From Kineosporia babensis (GTDB taxonomy: Bacteria; Actinomycetota; Actinomycetes; Actinomycetales; Kineosporiaceae), in assembly GCF_021129305.1 (NCBI RefSeq), contig NZ_JAJOMB010000005.1, positions 124,001 to 188,000 of the forward strand: DNA of 64,000 nucleotides, in the 5' to 3' direction. The notes beneath the pieces are model-generated. The model did not search any database and was not told the origin of the DNA. It saw only the letters and a program-made list of their open reading frames with translations. Every line of letters begins with the position of its first letter. Position 1 is the stretch's first letter. Positions 26,216 through 34,732 of the stretch are shown in pieces. Position numbers and translations under genes: made by a program.

Positions 26216-27370
26216 TCACCTCCGGGGTGACCAGGTGCGGGCCACCCGCTCGGCCCGGTCGGCCAGGCGCCCGGCCGGATCGGCCAGCGAGGCCTGGATC
26301 TCGGCCGGGGTCCGGGCCACCGGGTAGGCCGACTCCACGCCGACCGAGAGCAGTTCACGCCGCCCGACCTGCACCTGCCCGGCGACCACGACGGTGGGTA
26401 CGGCGCTGTCCAGGGCGTGCTTGGCCACGGCGGTGACCACCTTGCCGCGCAGCGACTGCCAGTCCAGCAGGCCCTCGCCGGTAACCACCACGTCGGCCCC
26501 GGCCAGCCGTTCGGCCAGCCCCACGGCCTCGGTGACCAGCGCGGCCCCGGGTTCGCGGGTGGCGCCGAGCAGGAACAGGCCGAAGCCGAGACCGCCTCCG
26601 GCACCCGACCCGGCCAGCGCCACCAGCTTCTGCGGCTGGGCCGTGGCATCCACCGCGGCCCGGGCGAAGTCGGCGAGCGCCAGGTCCAGCTCCTGGGCCA
26701 GTTCCGGGCTCGCACCCTTCTCCTTGGCGTGCAGCGCGCTGACCCCCTTGAAGCCGAGCAGCACCACGTCGGAGTCGGTGGCGGCGACGAACTCGATCCC
26801 GGCCAGGCGCTCACGCAGGAGGTTCAGGCCGGGCAGGTCCTCGGCAGTGAGGCCCTTCAGCGCAGCCCCGCCCCGGCTGAGCCGTTCGGGTAGCTCCAGG
26901 CCGAGCGCCGCGGCCAGACCTGCGAGCAGCCCGGCTCCGGCGTCGTTGCTGGCCACTCCCCCGATGCCGACCACGATGCGGGTGGCTCCGGTCTGCACGG
27001 CGGCGCCGATCAGGGTGCCCAGCCCGAAGCTGGTGGCGGTGCCCGGGTCGCGCTCGGCGACCGGCACCTGGTCCAGCCCGCAGGCCTGCGCCGACTCGAC
27101 ATATGCGGTGGTCTGCCCGGTTTCGTCCGACGTGACGAAGATAACGCAGAGTGCCGGACGACCCACCGCTGGAGTGACCTCGACCGGGACCAGCCGGCCC
27201 GGCAGCGCCGCCGCGAGCGCGTCGACAAAACCCTGCCCGCCGTCCGAGAGCGGGCAAAGGTCCAGGTCATCGGCGGGTGCATGACGTCTCCAGCCCGCCG
27301 CCAGGGCCTCGGCCGCGGCCGGCGCGGTGAGTGAACCGGAGAAGCTGTCTGGGGCGATTACCACACGCAC
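26216..27370 (-). CDS. Glycerate kinase (GlxK/GarK family)
   Basis: A 384-residue class II glycerate kinase. Signatures are Ala-Pro-Asp-Ser-Phe-Ser-Gly-Ser-Leu-Thr at the N-terminus, Leu-Ser-Asp-Gly-Gly, Gly-Ile-Gly-Gly-Val-Ala-Ser-Asn-Asp-Ala-Gly, and Val-Thr-Gly-Glu-Gly-Leu-Leu-Asp. The reaction is ATP-dependent phosphorylation of D-glycerate, to 2-phosphoglycerate in this family. It starts at a GTG, ten bases from the first possible nadA start on the other strand, so the two promoters are tightly overlapped. It is the positional counterpart of Rv2205c. Confidence 0.92.
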   Translation of the reverse strand: MRVVIAPDSFSGSLTAPAAAEALAAGWRRHAPADDLDLCPLSDGGQGFVDALAAALPGRLVPVEVTPAVGRPALCVIFVTSDETGQTTAYVESAQACGLDQVPVAERDPGTATSFGLGTLIGAAVQTGATRIVVGIGGVASNDAGAGLLAGLAAALGLELPERLSRGGAALKGLTAEDLPGLNLLRERLAGIEFVAATDSDVVLLGFKGVSALHAKEKGASPELAQELDLALADFARAAVDATAQPQKLVALAGSGAGGGLGFGLFLLGATREPGAALVTEAVGLAERLAGADVVVTGEGLLDWQSLRGKVVTAVAKHALDSAVPTVVVAGQVQVGRRELLSVGVESAYPVARTPAEIQASLADPAGRLADRAERVARTWSPRR

Positions 27371-27400
27371 GCGAAAATCATGTCATGGGATGATGTCTGG

Positions 27401-28636
27401 ATGACTACGAGGACCGAAGGATCGGTCGAGTCCCTCCCCGAGAGCCGGCTTCCGGGCCCGTCCTCGTTCGCCGAACCGGCTTCTGCCCCGGCCGCTCTGC
27501 TCCTGCTCGGCCGCGCTCAGGACCTGGGCAGCGAGCGCGGCGTCGAGTGCCCGGGCGACCTGCCCGCGGCCTCCGACCCGGACCTGGTGGCCCGCGCCCA
27601 CGCCGCCCGCCAGGCCCTGGGCTCCAACGCGTTCGTACTCGGGCACCACTACCAGCGCGACGAGGTGATCGAGTTCGCCGACGTCACCGGCGACTCGTTC
27701 AAGCTCGCCCGTGACGCCGCCAATCGCCCGGACGCGGAGTTCATCGTCTTCTGCGGTGTGCACTTCATGGCCGAGAGCGCCGACATCCTCACCGCCGCCC
27801 ACCAGCAGGTCGTGCTGCCGGACCTGGCCGCGGGCTGCTCGATGGCCGACATGGCCGCGATCGGGCAGGTCGAGGAGGCCTGGGACACCCTGGTCGAGGC
27901 CGGGGTGGCCGAGGACGTCGTGCCGATCACCTACATGAACTCCTCGGCCGCGATCAAGGCCTTCACCGGCCGGCACGGCGGCACGGTGTGCACCTCCTCC
28001 AACGCCGAGGTCGCGCTGAACTGGGCATTCGCGCAGCGGCCGCAGGCCAAGGTGTTCTTCCTGCCCGACCAGCACCTGGGCCGCAACACCGCGGTGCGCG
28101 ACCTGGGGTTCAGCCCGGACGACTGCGTGGTCTACAACCCGCACAAGCCGATGGGCGGGCTCACCGTCGAGCAGCTGAAGAACGCCCGGATGATTCTCTG
28201 GCGCGGGCACTGCTCGGTGCACGGCCGCTTCACCGCCGAGAACGTGGCCACCGTGCGCCGCCGGGTGCCGGACGTGAACGTGCTGGTCCACCCCGAGTGC
28301 ACGCACGAGGTGGTGTCCCAGGCCGATCAGGTCGGCTCCACCGAGTACATCATCCGCACCATTCAGGCCGCCCCGGCCGGCAGCGCCTGGGCGATCGGCA
28401 CCGAGCTGAACCTGGTGCGCCGGCTGGCCAAGGCCCACCCGGACCTGAAGATCAGCTACCTGGACCGCACCGTCTGCTACTGCTCCACGATGAACCGGAT
28501 CGACCTGCCGCACCTGGTCTGGACCCTGGAGTCGCTGGCCGCCGGGCGCCCGGTCAACCGGATCGTGGTCGACCCGGACGTGGCGCACTGGGCCCGCGTC
28601 GCGCTGGACCAGATGCTGGCCCTGCCGGGCCTGTGA
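27401..28636 (+). CDS. nadA: Quinolinate synthase A
   Basis: A 411-residue [4Fe-4S] enzyme condensing iminoaspartate with dihydroxyacetone phosphate for NAD synthesis. Cluster ligands are visible in Phe-Cys-Gly-Val-His-Phe-Met-Ala-Glu, Val-Cys-Thr-Ser-Ser-Asn, and a later Cys (Tyr-Cys-Ser-Thr-Met-Asn, with His-Pro-Glu-Cys-Thr also present). The first 65 residues are a variable extension. ATG 27401 is preferred, with an ATG at 27380 as alternative. nadB and nadC are not adjacent. It is divergent from glycerate kinase with a very short promoter gap. Confidence 0.94.
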   Translation: MTTRTEGSVESLPESRLPGPSSFAEPASAPAALLLLGRAQDLGSERGVECPGDLPAASDPDLVARAHAARQALGSNAFVLGHHYQRDEVIEFADVTGDSFKLARDAANRPDAEFIVFCGVHFMAESADILTAAHQQVVLPDLAAGCSMADMAAIGQVEEAWDTLVEAGVAEDVVPITYMNSSAAIKAFTGRHGGTVCTSSNAEVALNWAFAQRPQAKVFFLPDQHLGRNTAVRDLGFSPDDCVVYNPHKPMGGLTVEQLKNARMILWRGHCSVHGRFTAENVATVRRRVPDVNVLVHPECTHEVVSQADQVGSTEYIIRTIQAAPAGSAWAIGTELNLVRRLAKAHPDLKISYLDRTVCYCSTMNRIDLPHLVWTLESLAAGRPVNRIVVDPDVAHWARVALDQMLALPGL

Positions 28637-28671
28637 CCTGCCGCTGAGCTGCAGAAGTCGTTCTGAGCGCC

Positions 28672-28710
28672 GGGTGATCCGGGCCGAAGGTGACTCGGCC
28701 CGGATCGCCC
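28672..28710. terminator. Bidirectional terminator between nadA and the M20 peptidase
   Basis: A 16-bp stem (one G-U pair), GGGTGATCCGGGCCGA with TCGGCCCGGATCGCCC, and a seven-base loop, centred between the two convergent stop codons. Confidence 0.85.
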
Positions 28711-28722
28711 ACCACAACGTCC

Positions 28723-30090
28723 CTAGTTCTGATCTGAACCCAGGGCCGCCAGCAACAGAGCCTCCGCCAGGCAGACCCGCTCGAACTCGCCCAGGTGCAG
28801 CGACTCGTTCGCCCCGTGCGCCCGCGAGTCCGGGTCCTCCACGCCGGTCAGCAGCACGGTGGCCTCGGGGTACACCTCCAGCAGGTCGGCGATGAACGGG
28901 ATCGAGCCGCCGATCCCGATACCCACCGGCGGCGTACCCCAGGCCTGCTCCATCGCCCAGCGCGCCACGTCGTAGACCGGACCGCTGACATCGGCCTGGA
29001 ACGCGTGCCCGGCCTCGCCCGCACGCACCTGGACCTGGGCCCCGAACGGGGTGTTCGCCCGGACGTGCTCCTCGATCGCCGCGAACGCCGCCGCCGGGTC
29101 CTGGCCGGGCGCGATCCGCACCGAGAACTTGACCGTGACCTCGGGGATCAGGGTGTTGGAGGCCTGCGCCACCGAGGGCGCGTCGATCCCGATGATGCTC
29201 AGCGTCGGGCGGGTCCAGATCCGCGAGGTGAGCGAACCGGTCCCGATCAGCTCCACCCCTTCGAGCAGGCCCGAGTCGCTGCGGAAGTCGGCCTCCGGGT
29301 ACTCCAGCGGATCGCTCTCCCCCGTCTTCAGGCCCGCCACCGCCAGCGTGCCGTCCTCGGTCCAGAACGAGTTGAGCAGCCGGGTGGTGGCCAGCATCGC
29401 GTCCGGCACCGGCCCGCCGTACAGGCCCGAGTGCACCGCGTGCTTCAGCGTGCGCACCGTGATCGTGCCGTCGACCAGACCGCGCAGCGTGGTGGTCAGG
29501 CCGGGCACCCCGATCTTCCAGTTCGCCGAGTCGGCCACCACGATCACGTCGGCGGCCAGCCGCTCGCGGTACTCCATCAGGAAGGGGGTGAAGGTCGGGG
29601 AGCCGATCTCCTCCTCGCCCTCGATGAACAGCACCAGCCCGACGCCGAGTTCGTCGCCCAGCACCCGCAGCGCCGCGACGTGGGCCATGATTCCGGCCTT
29701 GTCGTCGGCCGCGCCGCGGGCGTACAGCCGGCCGTTGCGCTCGGTCGGCTCGAAAGCCGGGCTCTCCCAGTCCTGCTCAGGACCGGGCGGCTGCACGTCG
29801 TGGTGGGCGTACAGCATGACGGTGGGGGCGCCCGCGGGAGCGGGGCGACGGCCGACGACGGCCGGGCGGCCACCTTCGGCCCGCAGGATCTCGACATCTT
29901 CGATCCCGGCTCCGCGCAGCAACTCGGCGACCGCGTCGGCGCTGTGCTCCAGCGTGGACTGGTCGAAGGCGTCGGCGGAGACGCTCGGGATCCGGACGAG
30001 TCGTTCCAGGTCCGCCCGCACCTGGGGCATCAGTTCGGCCAGGCGCGTGCGGAGAACTTCGGTATCAGGGGTGTACGGCTTGTTGCTCAT
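28723..30090 (-). CDS. M20-family metallodipeptidase
   Basis: A 455-residue di-zinc dipeptidase similar to carnosinase/CNDP-type M20 enzymes. Zinc and catalytic residues are seen in order: His96-His-Asp98 (Tyr-Ala-His-His-Asp-Val-Gln-Pro), Arg-Gly-Ala-Ala-Asp-Asp-Lys, Glu-Gly-Glu-Glu-Glu-Ile-Gly-Ser, an Asp in Val-Val-Ala-Asp-Ser, and a C-terminal His (Ala-His-Gly-Ala-Asn-Glu-Ser). A lid/dimerisation domain lies between about residues 190 and 350. No signal peptide, so a cytoplasmic role in dipeptide breakdown is expected. The ATG at 30090 is used; frames upstream are not conserved. Confidence 0.92.
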   Translation of the reverse strand: MSNKPYTPDTEVLRTRLAELMPQVRADLERLVRIPSVSADAFDQSTLEHSADAVAELLRGAGIEDVEILRAEGGRPAVVGRRPAPAGAPTVMLYAHHDVQPPGPEQDWESPAFEPTERNGRLYARGAADDKAGIMAHVAALRVLGDELGVGLVLFIEGEEEIGSPTFTPFLMEYRERLAADVIVVADSANWKIGVPGLTTTLRGLVDGTITVRTLKHAVHSGLYGGPVPDAMLATTRLLNSFWTEDGTLAVAGLKTGESDPLEYPEADFRSDSGLLEGVELIGTGSLTSRIWTRPTLSIIGIDAPSVAQASNTLIPEVTVKFSVRIAPGQDPAAAFAAIEEHVRANTPFGAQVQVRAGEAGHAFQADVSGPVYDVARWAMEQAWGTPPVGIGIGGSIPFIADLLEVYPEATVLLTGVEDPDSRAHGANESLHLGEFERVCLAEALLLAALGSDQN

Positions 30091-30106
30091 GCCCCTGAAA
30101 CTATCC

Positions 30107-30142
30107 AGCAGCGACGGTGTGGCGCGTAACACCGTCGCTGCT
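30107..30142. terminator. 14-bp inverted repeat between TetR and M20 genes
   Basis: AGCAGCGACGGTGT pairs perfectly with ACACCGTCGCTGCT around an eight-base loop. It lies downstream of the TetR stop and just upstream of the M20 start on the same strand, so it is either a TetR-gene terminator or an operator for the M20 gene. Confidence 0.6.
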
Positions 30143-30173
30143 TCGTACGTCCGGCCGAATGACCGGATCCCGC

Positions 30174-30800
30174 TTAGCCGGGCTGTTCGGCCAGGTCCCG
30201 CTCGCGGATGTCCGCGCCCGGCCGGCAGAGCCGGTCGAGCATGGCCACCACGTCCTCGGTGAAGGCCGCGGCCGCCAGCGAGTCGGGCTGGTTGGTGACC
30301 TCCCGGGCCCCGGCCGCGATGACCGAGCCGATGACCAGCAGATGAGCCTGGTTCAGCGGACGGCCCTCGGCCGTGCGCAGGCTGGCCCCGCTGCGCTGCG
30401 CCCAGCCGGTGAAGCCGTCGCGCAGCACCTGGTCGAACCCGGGCGGGCCGTCCCCGGTGAGGAACAACCGGGCCAGATCCCGCTCGGCCCAGGCACCCTG
30501 GAGGAACGCCCGGGAACCCGCGGCCGTCAGGGCCACCGGATCCCACTCGCCCTCGGCCATGGCCGCCCGGACCGCACCGTCGGCGCGGGCGTCCTGCCTG
30601 GTCTGGAAACCGTCGTAGAGCGCGGTGTACAGATCGGCCTTACCACCGAAGTGGTGGTACATGCTGCCCACGCTGGACCCGGCCCGCGACACCACCTCGG
30701 CAACGCTCGCGTCGCTGTACCCCACGTCGGCGAACACCTGCCGGGCCGCGTGGAGCAGCGCAGAGCGGGTGTCCTGGGCACGCCGCTGGATGACCGGCAT
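30174..30800 (-). CDS. TetR/AcrR-family transcriptional regulator
   Basis: A 208-residue repressor-type protein. The N-terminal helix-turn-helix (about residues 10-55) reads Arg-Gln-Val-Phe-Ala-Asp-Val-Gly-Tyr through Gly-Ser-Met-Tyr-His-His-Phe-Gly-Gly-Lys-Ala-Asp-Leu, classic for TetR. The C-terminal ligand domain is helical with no assignable ligand. Its neighbours are the M20 dipeptidase downstream and a 560-base non-coding stretch upstream, so its target is unclear; it may regulate itself. The ATG at 30800 fits the family start. Confidence 0.9.
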   Translation of the reverse strand: MPVIQRRAQDTRSALLHAARQVFADVGYSDASVAEVVSRAGSSVGSMYHHFGGKADLYTALYDGFQTRQDARADGAVRAAMAEGEWDPVALTAAGSRAFLQGAWAERDLARLFLTGDGPPGFDQVLRDGFTGWAQRSGASLRTAEGRPLNQAHLLVIGSVIAAGAREVTNQPDSLAAAAFTEDVVAMLDRLCRPGADIRERDLAEQPG

Positions 30801-31367
30801 CTCGACCCCCCAATGCTGTTGTTGCTCGGATACGGACAGTGCACGACACAGTGAATTCCAACGAGCCGGATCACCGAATGGTTCGATTCCGGAGGCTGTC
30901 CCATGGATCACGTCGAGACGTGCTGGCCCGTTGTGCAACGCCGTGCCGGTTGACGCGTGATGCCCGCGGGAGAACAGGCACCGGTGCCGGCGCGGTCCCT
31001 CCACGCGCCTTGGCCGATGCCACCCCGTTCGACCGGTCCTGGTCGCTCGCGACCCGGACGGTCTCCCCGCGGACGGCACCGTGCATCCCACGCCAGGTCC
31101 TGGTTCAGGACCGGGTGGTGCTCCCAGCTGCCTACCCGCCCGGCGGGCTGCGGAAGCACGATGACCGCAGGACAACGCTCCCACGTCGGAGGCATCCTTG
31201 TCCGCTTCTTCGCACAGCCGGTTCGGCTCCGATTCCGCCTGGCTGCATGATCGGGTGCACGGGCTACTGCACGGTCGGCCGCTCGGCCGGGGGTCCGGCC
31301 GCGATCGGTATCGGGCGGTGACCTGCGGATGAGCCCAGCACCGGCCGGGGGCGGTTACCCTGATGGC
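30801..31367. other. Intergenic region, no gene supported
   Basis: About 570 bases between two divergent genes. It must contain the tetR promoter on the left; on the right is the box TACCCT (31356-31361), six bases before the DUF3043 start. Open frames across the middle look random and have no SD. Confidence 0.5.
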
Positions 31368-31991
31368 GTGTTCGGACGTAGCAAGGCCGCAGCGACTGCC
31401 GCCCCCGAGGAGCCCCAGGCGCCGCAGCCGGTCAAGGCAGGGGGCAAGGGCCGCCCCACACCCACCCGGCGCGAGTCGGAAATGCGGAACAAGCGCCCGC
31501 TGATCGGTGCCCCGCCGGCGCCCAAGGGAGCCACCCGGGCCGAGCGCAAGGCCGCCCGTCAGGCCCGCAACGCCGTCGCCCGCGAGGAGCGGATGAAGGC
31601 GCGCCAGGCGATGGCATCGGGCGACGAGCGCTACCTGCCGGCCCGGGACAAGGGCCCGGCCCGCCGCTTCGTGCGCGACTACATCGACGCCCGCCGCAAC
31701 CTCGGCGAGTACTTCCTGCCGGTGGCGTTGTTCTCGCTGCTGTTCGGCGTGGTGAACATCCCCGCCCTGCGGCTGTTCTCGCTGGTCCTGCTGTACGGCT
31801 TCGTGCTGGTCATCGCGGTTGACTCGTACCTGCTGCGCAAGCGCGTGCAGCGCCTGGTGGACGCCAAGTTCGAGGGCCGCAACGTGCCGGGCACGGCCGG
31901 GGCCGGCACCTACGGCATGATGCGCGCGCTGCAGTTCCGCCGCGGCCGGATGCCCAAGGTGATGGTCGAGCGGGGCAACTACCCCTCCTGA
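31368..31991 (+). CDS. DUF3043 membrane protein
   Basis: A 207-residue protein matching the actinobacterial DUF3043 family (M. tuberculosis Rv2206). The first 110 residues are basic and Ala/Arg-rich with the conserved Gly-Lys-Gly-Arg-Pro-Thr-Pro-Thr-Arg-Arg motif. They are followed by Tyr-Leu-Pro-x-Arg-Asp-Lys-Gly-Pro, two transmembrane helices (about residues 120-160) and a basic tail. Function unknown. The GTG at 31368 starts the typical Val-Phe-Gly-Arg sequence, and TACCCT six bases upstream suggests a leaderless message. Confidence 0.88.
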   Translation: MFGRSKAAATAAPEEPQAPQPVKAGGKGRPTPTRRESEMRNKRPLIGAPPAPKGATRAERKAARQARNAVAREERMKARQAMASGDERYLPARDKGPARRFVRDYIDARRNLGEYFLPVALFSLLFGVVNIPALRLFSLVLLYGFVLVIAVDSYLLRKRVQRLVDAKFEGRNVPGTAGAGTYGMMRALQFRRGRMPKVMVERGNYPS

Positions 31992-32028
31992 GGCCGTTCT
32001 GTCGGTGGCGCCCCGTAGGGTCACCGGC

Positions 32029-33054
32029 ATGGAGTATCGGTATCTGGGCCGCAGCGGCCTGAAAATCAGTGAGCTGACGTACGGCAACTGGATCACCCAC
32101 GGGCTCCAGGTGGAGAACGACGTGGCCACCCAGTGCGTGCGGGCGGCGCTCGACGTAGGCATCACCTCGTTCGACACGGCCGACGGGTACGCGAACGGGG
32201 CGGCCGAGTCGGTCCTCGGCGAGGCGCTGGCCGGTGAGCGCCGCGAGAGCCTGGAGATCTTCACCAAGGTCTACTGGGCCACCGGGCCCAAGGGCGCGAA
32301 CGACGCCGGGCTCTCCCGCAAGCACATCACCGAGTCGATCAACGCGTCGCTGCGCCGGCTGCGGACCGACTACGTGGACGTGTACCAGGCGCACCGCTTC
32401 GACGTGGAGACGCCGCTGGAAGAGACCATGCTGGCGTTCGCCGACGTGGTGCGCTCGGGCAAGGCGCTGTACATCGGGGTCAGCGAGTGGACGGCCGACC
32501 AGCTGCGGGCCGGCCGGGTGCTGGCCGACGACCTGGGCATCCACCTGATCTCGAACCAGCCGGAGTACTCCATGCTCTGGCGGGTGATCGAGCCCGAGGT
32601 GGTGCCGGCCAGCCAGGACCTGGGCGTCTCGCAGATCGTCTTCTCGCCGCTCGCGCAGGGCGTGCTCACCGGCAAGTACCAGCCGGGCCAGGCGCCGCCG
32701 GAGGGCTCGCGGGCCACCGACACCAAGGGCGGCGCCGACTTCATCTCCCGCTGGATGAAGGACGACGTGCTGACCCGGGTGCAGGGGCTGAAGGCGGTGG
32801 CCGACGAGACCGGTCTGACCATGGCCCAGCTCGGGGTGGCCTGGGTGCTGCAGAACCCGAACGTCGCCTCGGCCATCATCGGCGCCTCCCGGCCCGAGCA
32901 GGTCAAGGAGAACGTCGCCGCGGTCGGTGTGAAGCTCGAGCCCGAGCTGCTGGCCCGGATCGACGAGGTGCTGGGCGACGCGGTGAACAACGACCCCACC
33001 TGGACCAGCCGCCGGGCGCCCAAGGGCCGTCCGCCGGTGCAGCCCCGAGTCTGA
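32029..33054 (+). CDS. Aldo/keto reductase (potassium-channel beta-subunit type)
   Basis: A 341-residue NADPH-dependent oxidoreductase with a TIM-barrel fold. The catalytic tetrad Asp49, Tyr54, Lys80 and His122 is complete, and Ser-Pro-Leu-Ala-Gln-Gly-Val-Leu and Ile-Ile-Gly-Ala-Ser-Arg-Pro-Glu-Gln mark the cofactor site. Overall it resembles the Kv-beta/YghZ group, which reduces aldehydes and ketones; the actual substrate is unknown. The ATG at 32029 follows TAGGGT by seven bases, with no SD. It is 37 bases after DUF3043 but appears to have its own promoter. Confidence 0.92.
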   Translation: MEYRYLGRSGLKISELTYGNWITHGLQVENDVATQCVRAALDVGITSFDTADGYANGAAESVLGEALAGERRESLEIFTKVYWATGPKGANDAGLSRKHITESINASLRRLRTDYVDVYQAHRFDVETPLEETMLAFADVVRSGKALYIGVSEWTADQLRAGRVLADDLGIHLISNQPEYSMLWRVIEPEVVPASQDLGVSQIVFSPLAQGVLTGKYQPGQAPPEGSRATDTKGGADFISRWMKDDVLTRVQGLKAVADETGLTMAQLGVAWVLQNPNVASAIIGASRPEQVKENVAAVGVKLEPELLARIDEVLGDAVNNDPTWTSRRAPKGRPPVQPRV

Positions 33055-33097
33055 CTCCTGGCTGAGGTGGCTGAGGGCTTGCGCCCCCGGGCCGGTT

Positions 33098-33310
33098 TCA
33101 GGCCAGCGGGCGCAGGCTCATCGGGCCGTAGACCTTCTCGCCGGAGTTGAGCAGGCTGACCTGTTCAACTCCGGCGGCGAGCAGGTCGTGCCAGCTCTCG
33201 CCGACCCAGCTCTCCGCATCGGCCTGATTGGGGAAACCGGTGCGGGGTAGCTCAGATCCGTTCAGGGTCGAGCCGTCCGCTGCCTCGTACCGCCAGGTCC
33301 AGGAGTTCAC
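33098..33310 (-). CDS. Small conserved actinobacterial protein
   Basis: A 70-residue protein (from the GTG at 33310) beginning Asn-Ser-Trp-Thr-Trp-Arg-Tyr-Glu, with Gln-Ala-Asp-Ala-Glu-Ser-Trp-Val-Gly-Glu-Ser-Trp and a C-terminal Val-Tyr-Gly-Pro-Met-Ser-Leu. I recognise this as a widespread hypothetical family of about 70 residues in actinomycetes; no function is known to me. AGGAGG lies only one base before the GTG, which is tight; an in-frame GTG at 33361 would add 17 residues. It is convergent with the aldo/keto reductase and divergent from cobU. Confidence 0.65.
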   Translation of the reverse strand: MNSWTWRYEAADGSTLNGSELPRTGFPNQADAESWVGESWHDLLAAGVEQVSLLNSGEKVYGPMSLRPLA

Positions 33311-33406
33311 CCCTCCTACGGTAATTGAAACGGCCCTGCGGGCCAGCTGTTCTACGGTCACTTTTCCTGACCCGTTACGCCTTGATTCGACCTTGGAGGC
33401 CGAGCG

Positions 33407-34654
33407 ATGCGGCTTACGCTCACCGGTATCGGCCCGGCGGAGGGTTTTCCTGCCAAGGTGTGCGCCTGCGCCGCCTGCTCCCGGGCTCGGCGCGCCGGCG
33501 AGATTCGCGAACCCGCGCGGCTGGAGTCCTCCGACGGGTGGGCGATCGGGGTCGATGGAGCAATATCGGGGAACGCGTCGGGCGGGGGTACGTCTTCGCG
33601 GAACCTGTCCGATGGTGCTGGGTTCGCCGGGGTCGACTTTGCTGAGGTCGGCGCGGGTGTAGTGGTAGTCCAGACACCGGTAATGGGGACGGTGGTCTGG
33701 GCTCCCCAGGTAGGCGAACCCGATGATGTGGTGGTCGAGGCGCTGAACCGGCAGTTGGGCGGTCAGGCTCCGCGGGCGATCTACCTGGGGCCGGTGCCCA
33801 ACGCTGCGGCGGACGACGGGGAGATGCCTTCGGTGGGGTGCGCCCGCACTCTGGCCCGGCTGCGCGCTGCCGGGGTGATCGGGCCGGGCACCCGCTGCGT
33901 TCTGCTCGGTTTCGGGCATCGCGAGACCCATCCGGCGCGACTGGCTGCTTGTCTTCCGGTCTGGGGCGCTGAACTCGGTGCGCTCGGGCAGACGCTGGAT
34001 CTGGAGTCCGACGGCGCTGCGGCTTCGTCAGCCGCTGCGGTGGCCAGAGTCGGGGCGACGGCCGGGCGGGTGCTGGTGCTGGGTGGTTCGGGCTCGGGCA
34101 AGTCGGCTTTCGCGGAGCAGATGCTCTCGGCCGCGCCCGAGGTGGTGTATCTGGCCACCGGCCCCAAACCGACTGCTGCCGAAGATGTCTCGTCCTTGCC
34201 GGGCCCGGACGACGAGCAGTCGCCCACCGAGCACCCAGAAGACGACGAGTGGAACGCCCGGGTGCGCAAGCATCAGGACCGGCGCCCGGCGTGGTGGAGC
34301 ACACTCGAGACGATCGACGTGGTCCAGCCCCTGGCCGAGGACGGGCGGGCGATTCTGCTGGACTCGGTGGGCACCTGGCTGAGTGGCGTGCTGGACCGTT
34401 GCGGCGCCTGGGACGACCGGCCGGGCTGGCGGGAGCAGTTGGACGCAGATGTTGAGGAGCTGCTGCAGGCCTGGACCGGGCGCTCGGCCCCGCTGGTCGC
34501 GGTCTCGGACGAGGTGGGTTGGTCGATCGTGCCGGCCACCGAGTCCGGGCGGTTGTTCCGGGATCAGCTCGGCCGGCTCAACGCGAAACTGGCCGACGCC
34601 AGCGAGGACGTCTTCGTCGTGGTCGCCGGACGGCTCCTGCGCACCGACCCCTGA
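33407..34654 (+). CDS. cobU: Adenosylcobinamide kinase/guanylyltransferase with N-terminal MBL-like remnant
   Basis: A 415-residue protein. The C-terminal half (from residue 219) is CobU: P-loop Gly226-Gly-Ser-Gly-Ser-Gly-Lys-Ser233, Leu-Asp-Ser-Val-Gly-Thr-Trp-Leu, and Val-Ser-Asp-Glu-Val-Gly-Trp-Ser-Ile-Val-Pro. It phosphorylates adenosylcobinamide and adds GMP in late cobalamin assembly. The N-terminal half starts like PhnP-type metallo-beta-lactamase proteins (Thr-Gly-Ile-Gly-Pro-Ala, Cys19-x-Cys21-x2-Cys24) but has no HxHxDH metal motif. GGAGG precedes the ATG. First of cobU-cobT-cobS. Confidence 0.88.
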   Translation: MRLTLTGIGPAEGFPAKVCACAACSRARRAGEIREPARLESSDGWAIGVDGAISGNASGGGTSSRNLSDGAGFAGVDFAEVGAGVVVVQTPVMGTVVWAPQVGEPDDVVVEALNRQLGGQAPRAIYLGPVPNAAADDGEMPSVGCARTLARLRAAGVIGPGTRCVLLGFGHRETHPARLAACLPVWGAELGALGQTLDLESDGAAASSAAAVARVGATAGRVLVLGGSGSGKSAFAEQMLSAAPEVVYLATGPKPTAAEDVSSLPGPDDEQSPTEHPEDDEWNARVRKHQDRRPAWWSTLETIDVVQPLAEDGRAILLDSVGTWLSGVLDRCGAWDDRPGWREQLDADVEELLQAWTGRSAPLVAVSDEVGWSIVPATESGRLFRDQLGRLNAKLADASEDVFVVVAGRLLRTDP

Positions 34655-34732
34655 GCTGGTTTTTTGTGGGCCGCGGGGGCAGATCGATCCGGGGGCGGTG
34701 GCCCCGTTCGGCAGGGTTCAGGTCGGGCCGTC

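Noticed and set aside
30839-31321. 160-codon plus-strand frame in the TetR-DUF3043 gap
   Set aside because: Arg/Pro/Thr-rich random-like sequence with no start signal or family.
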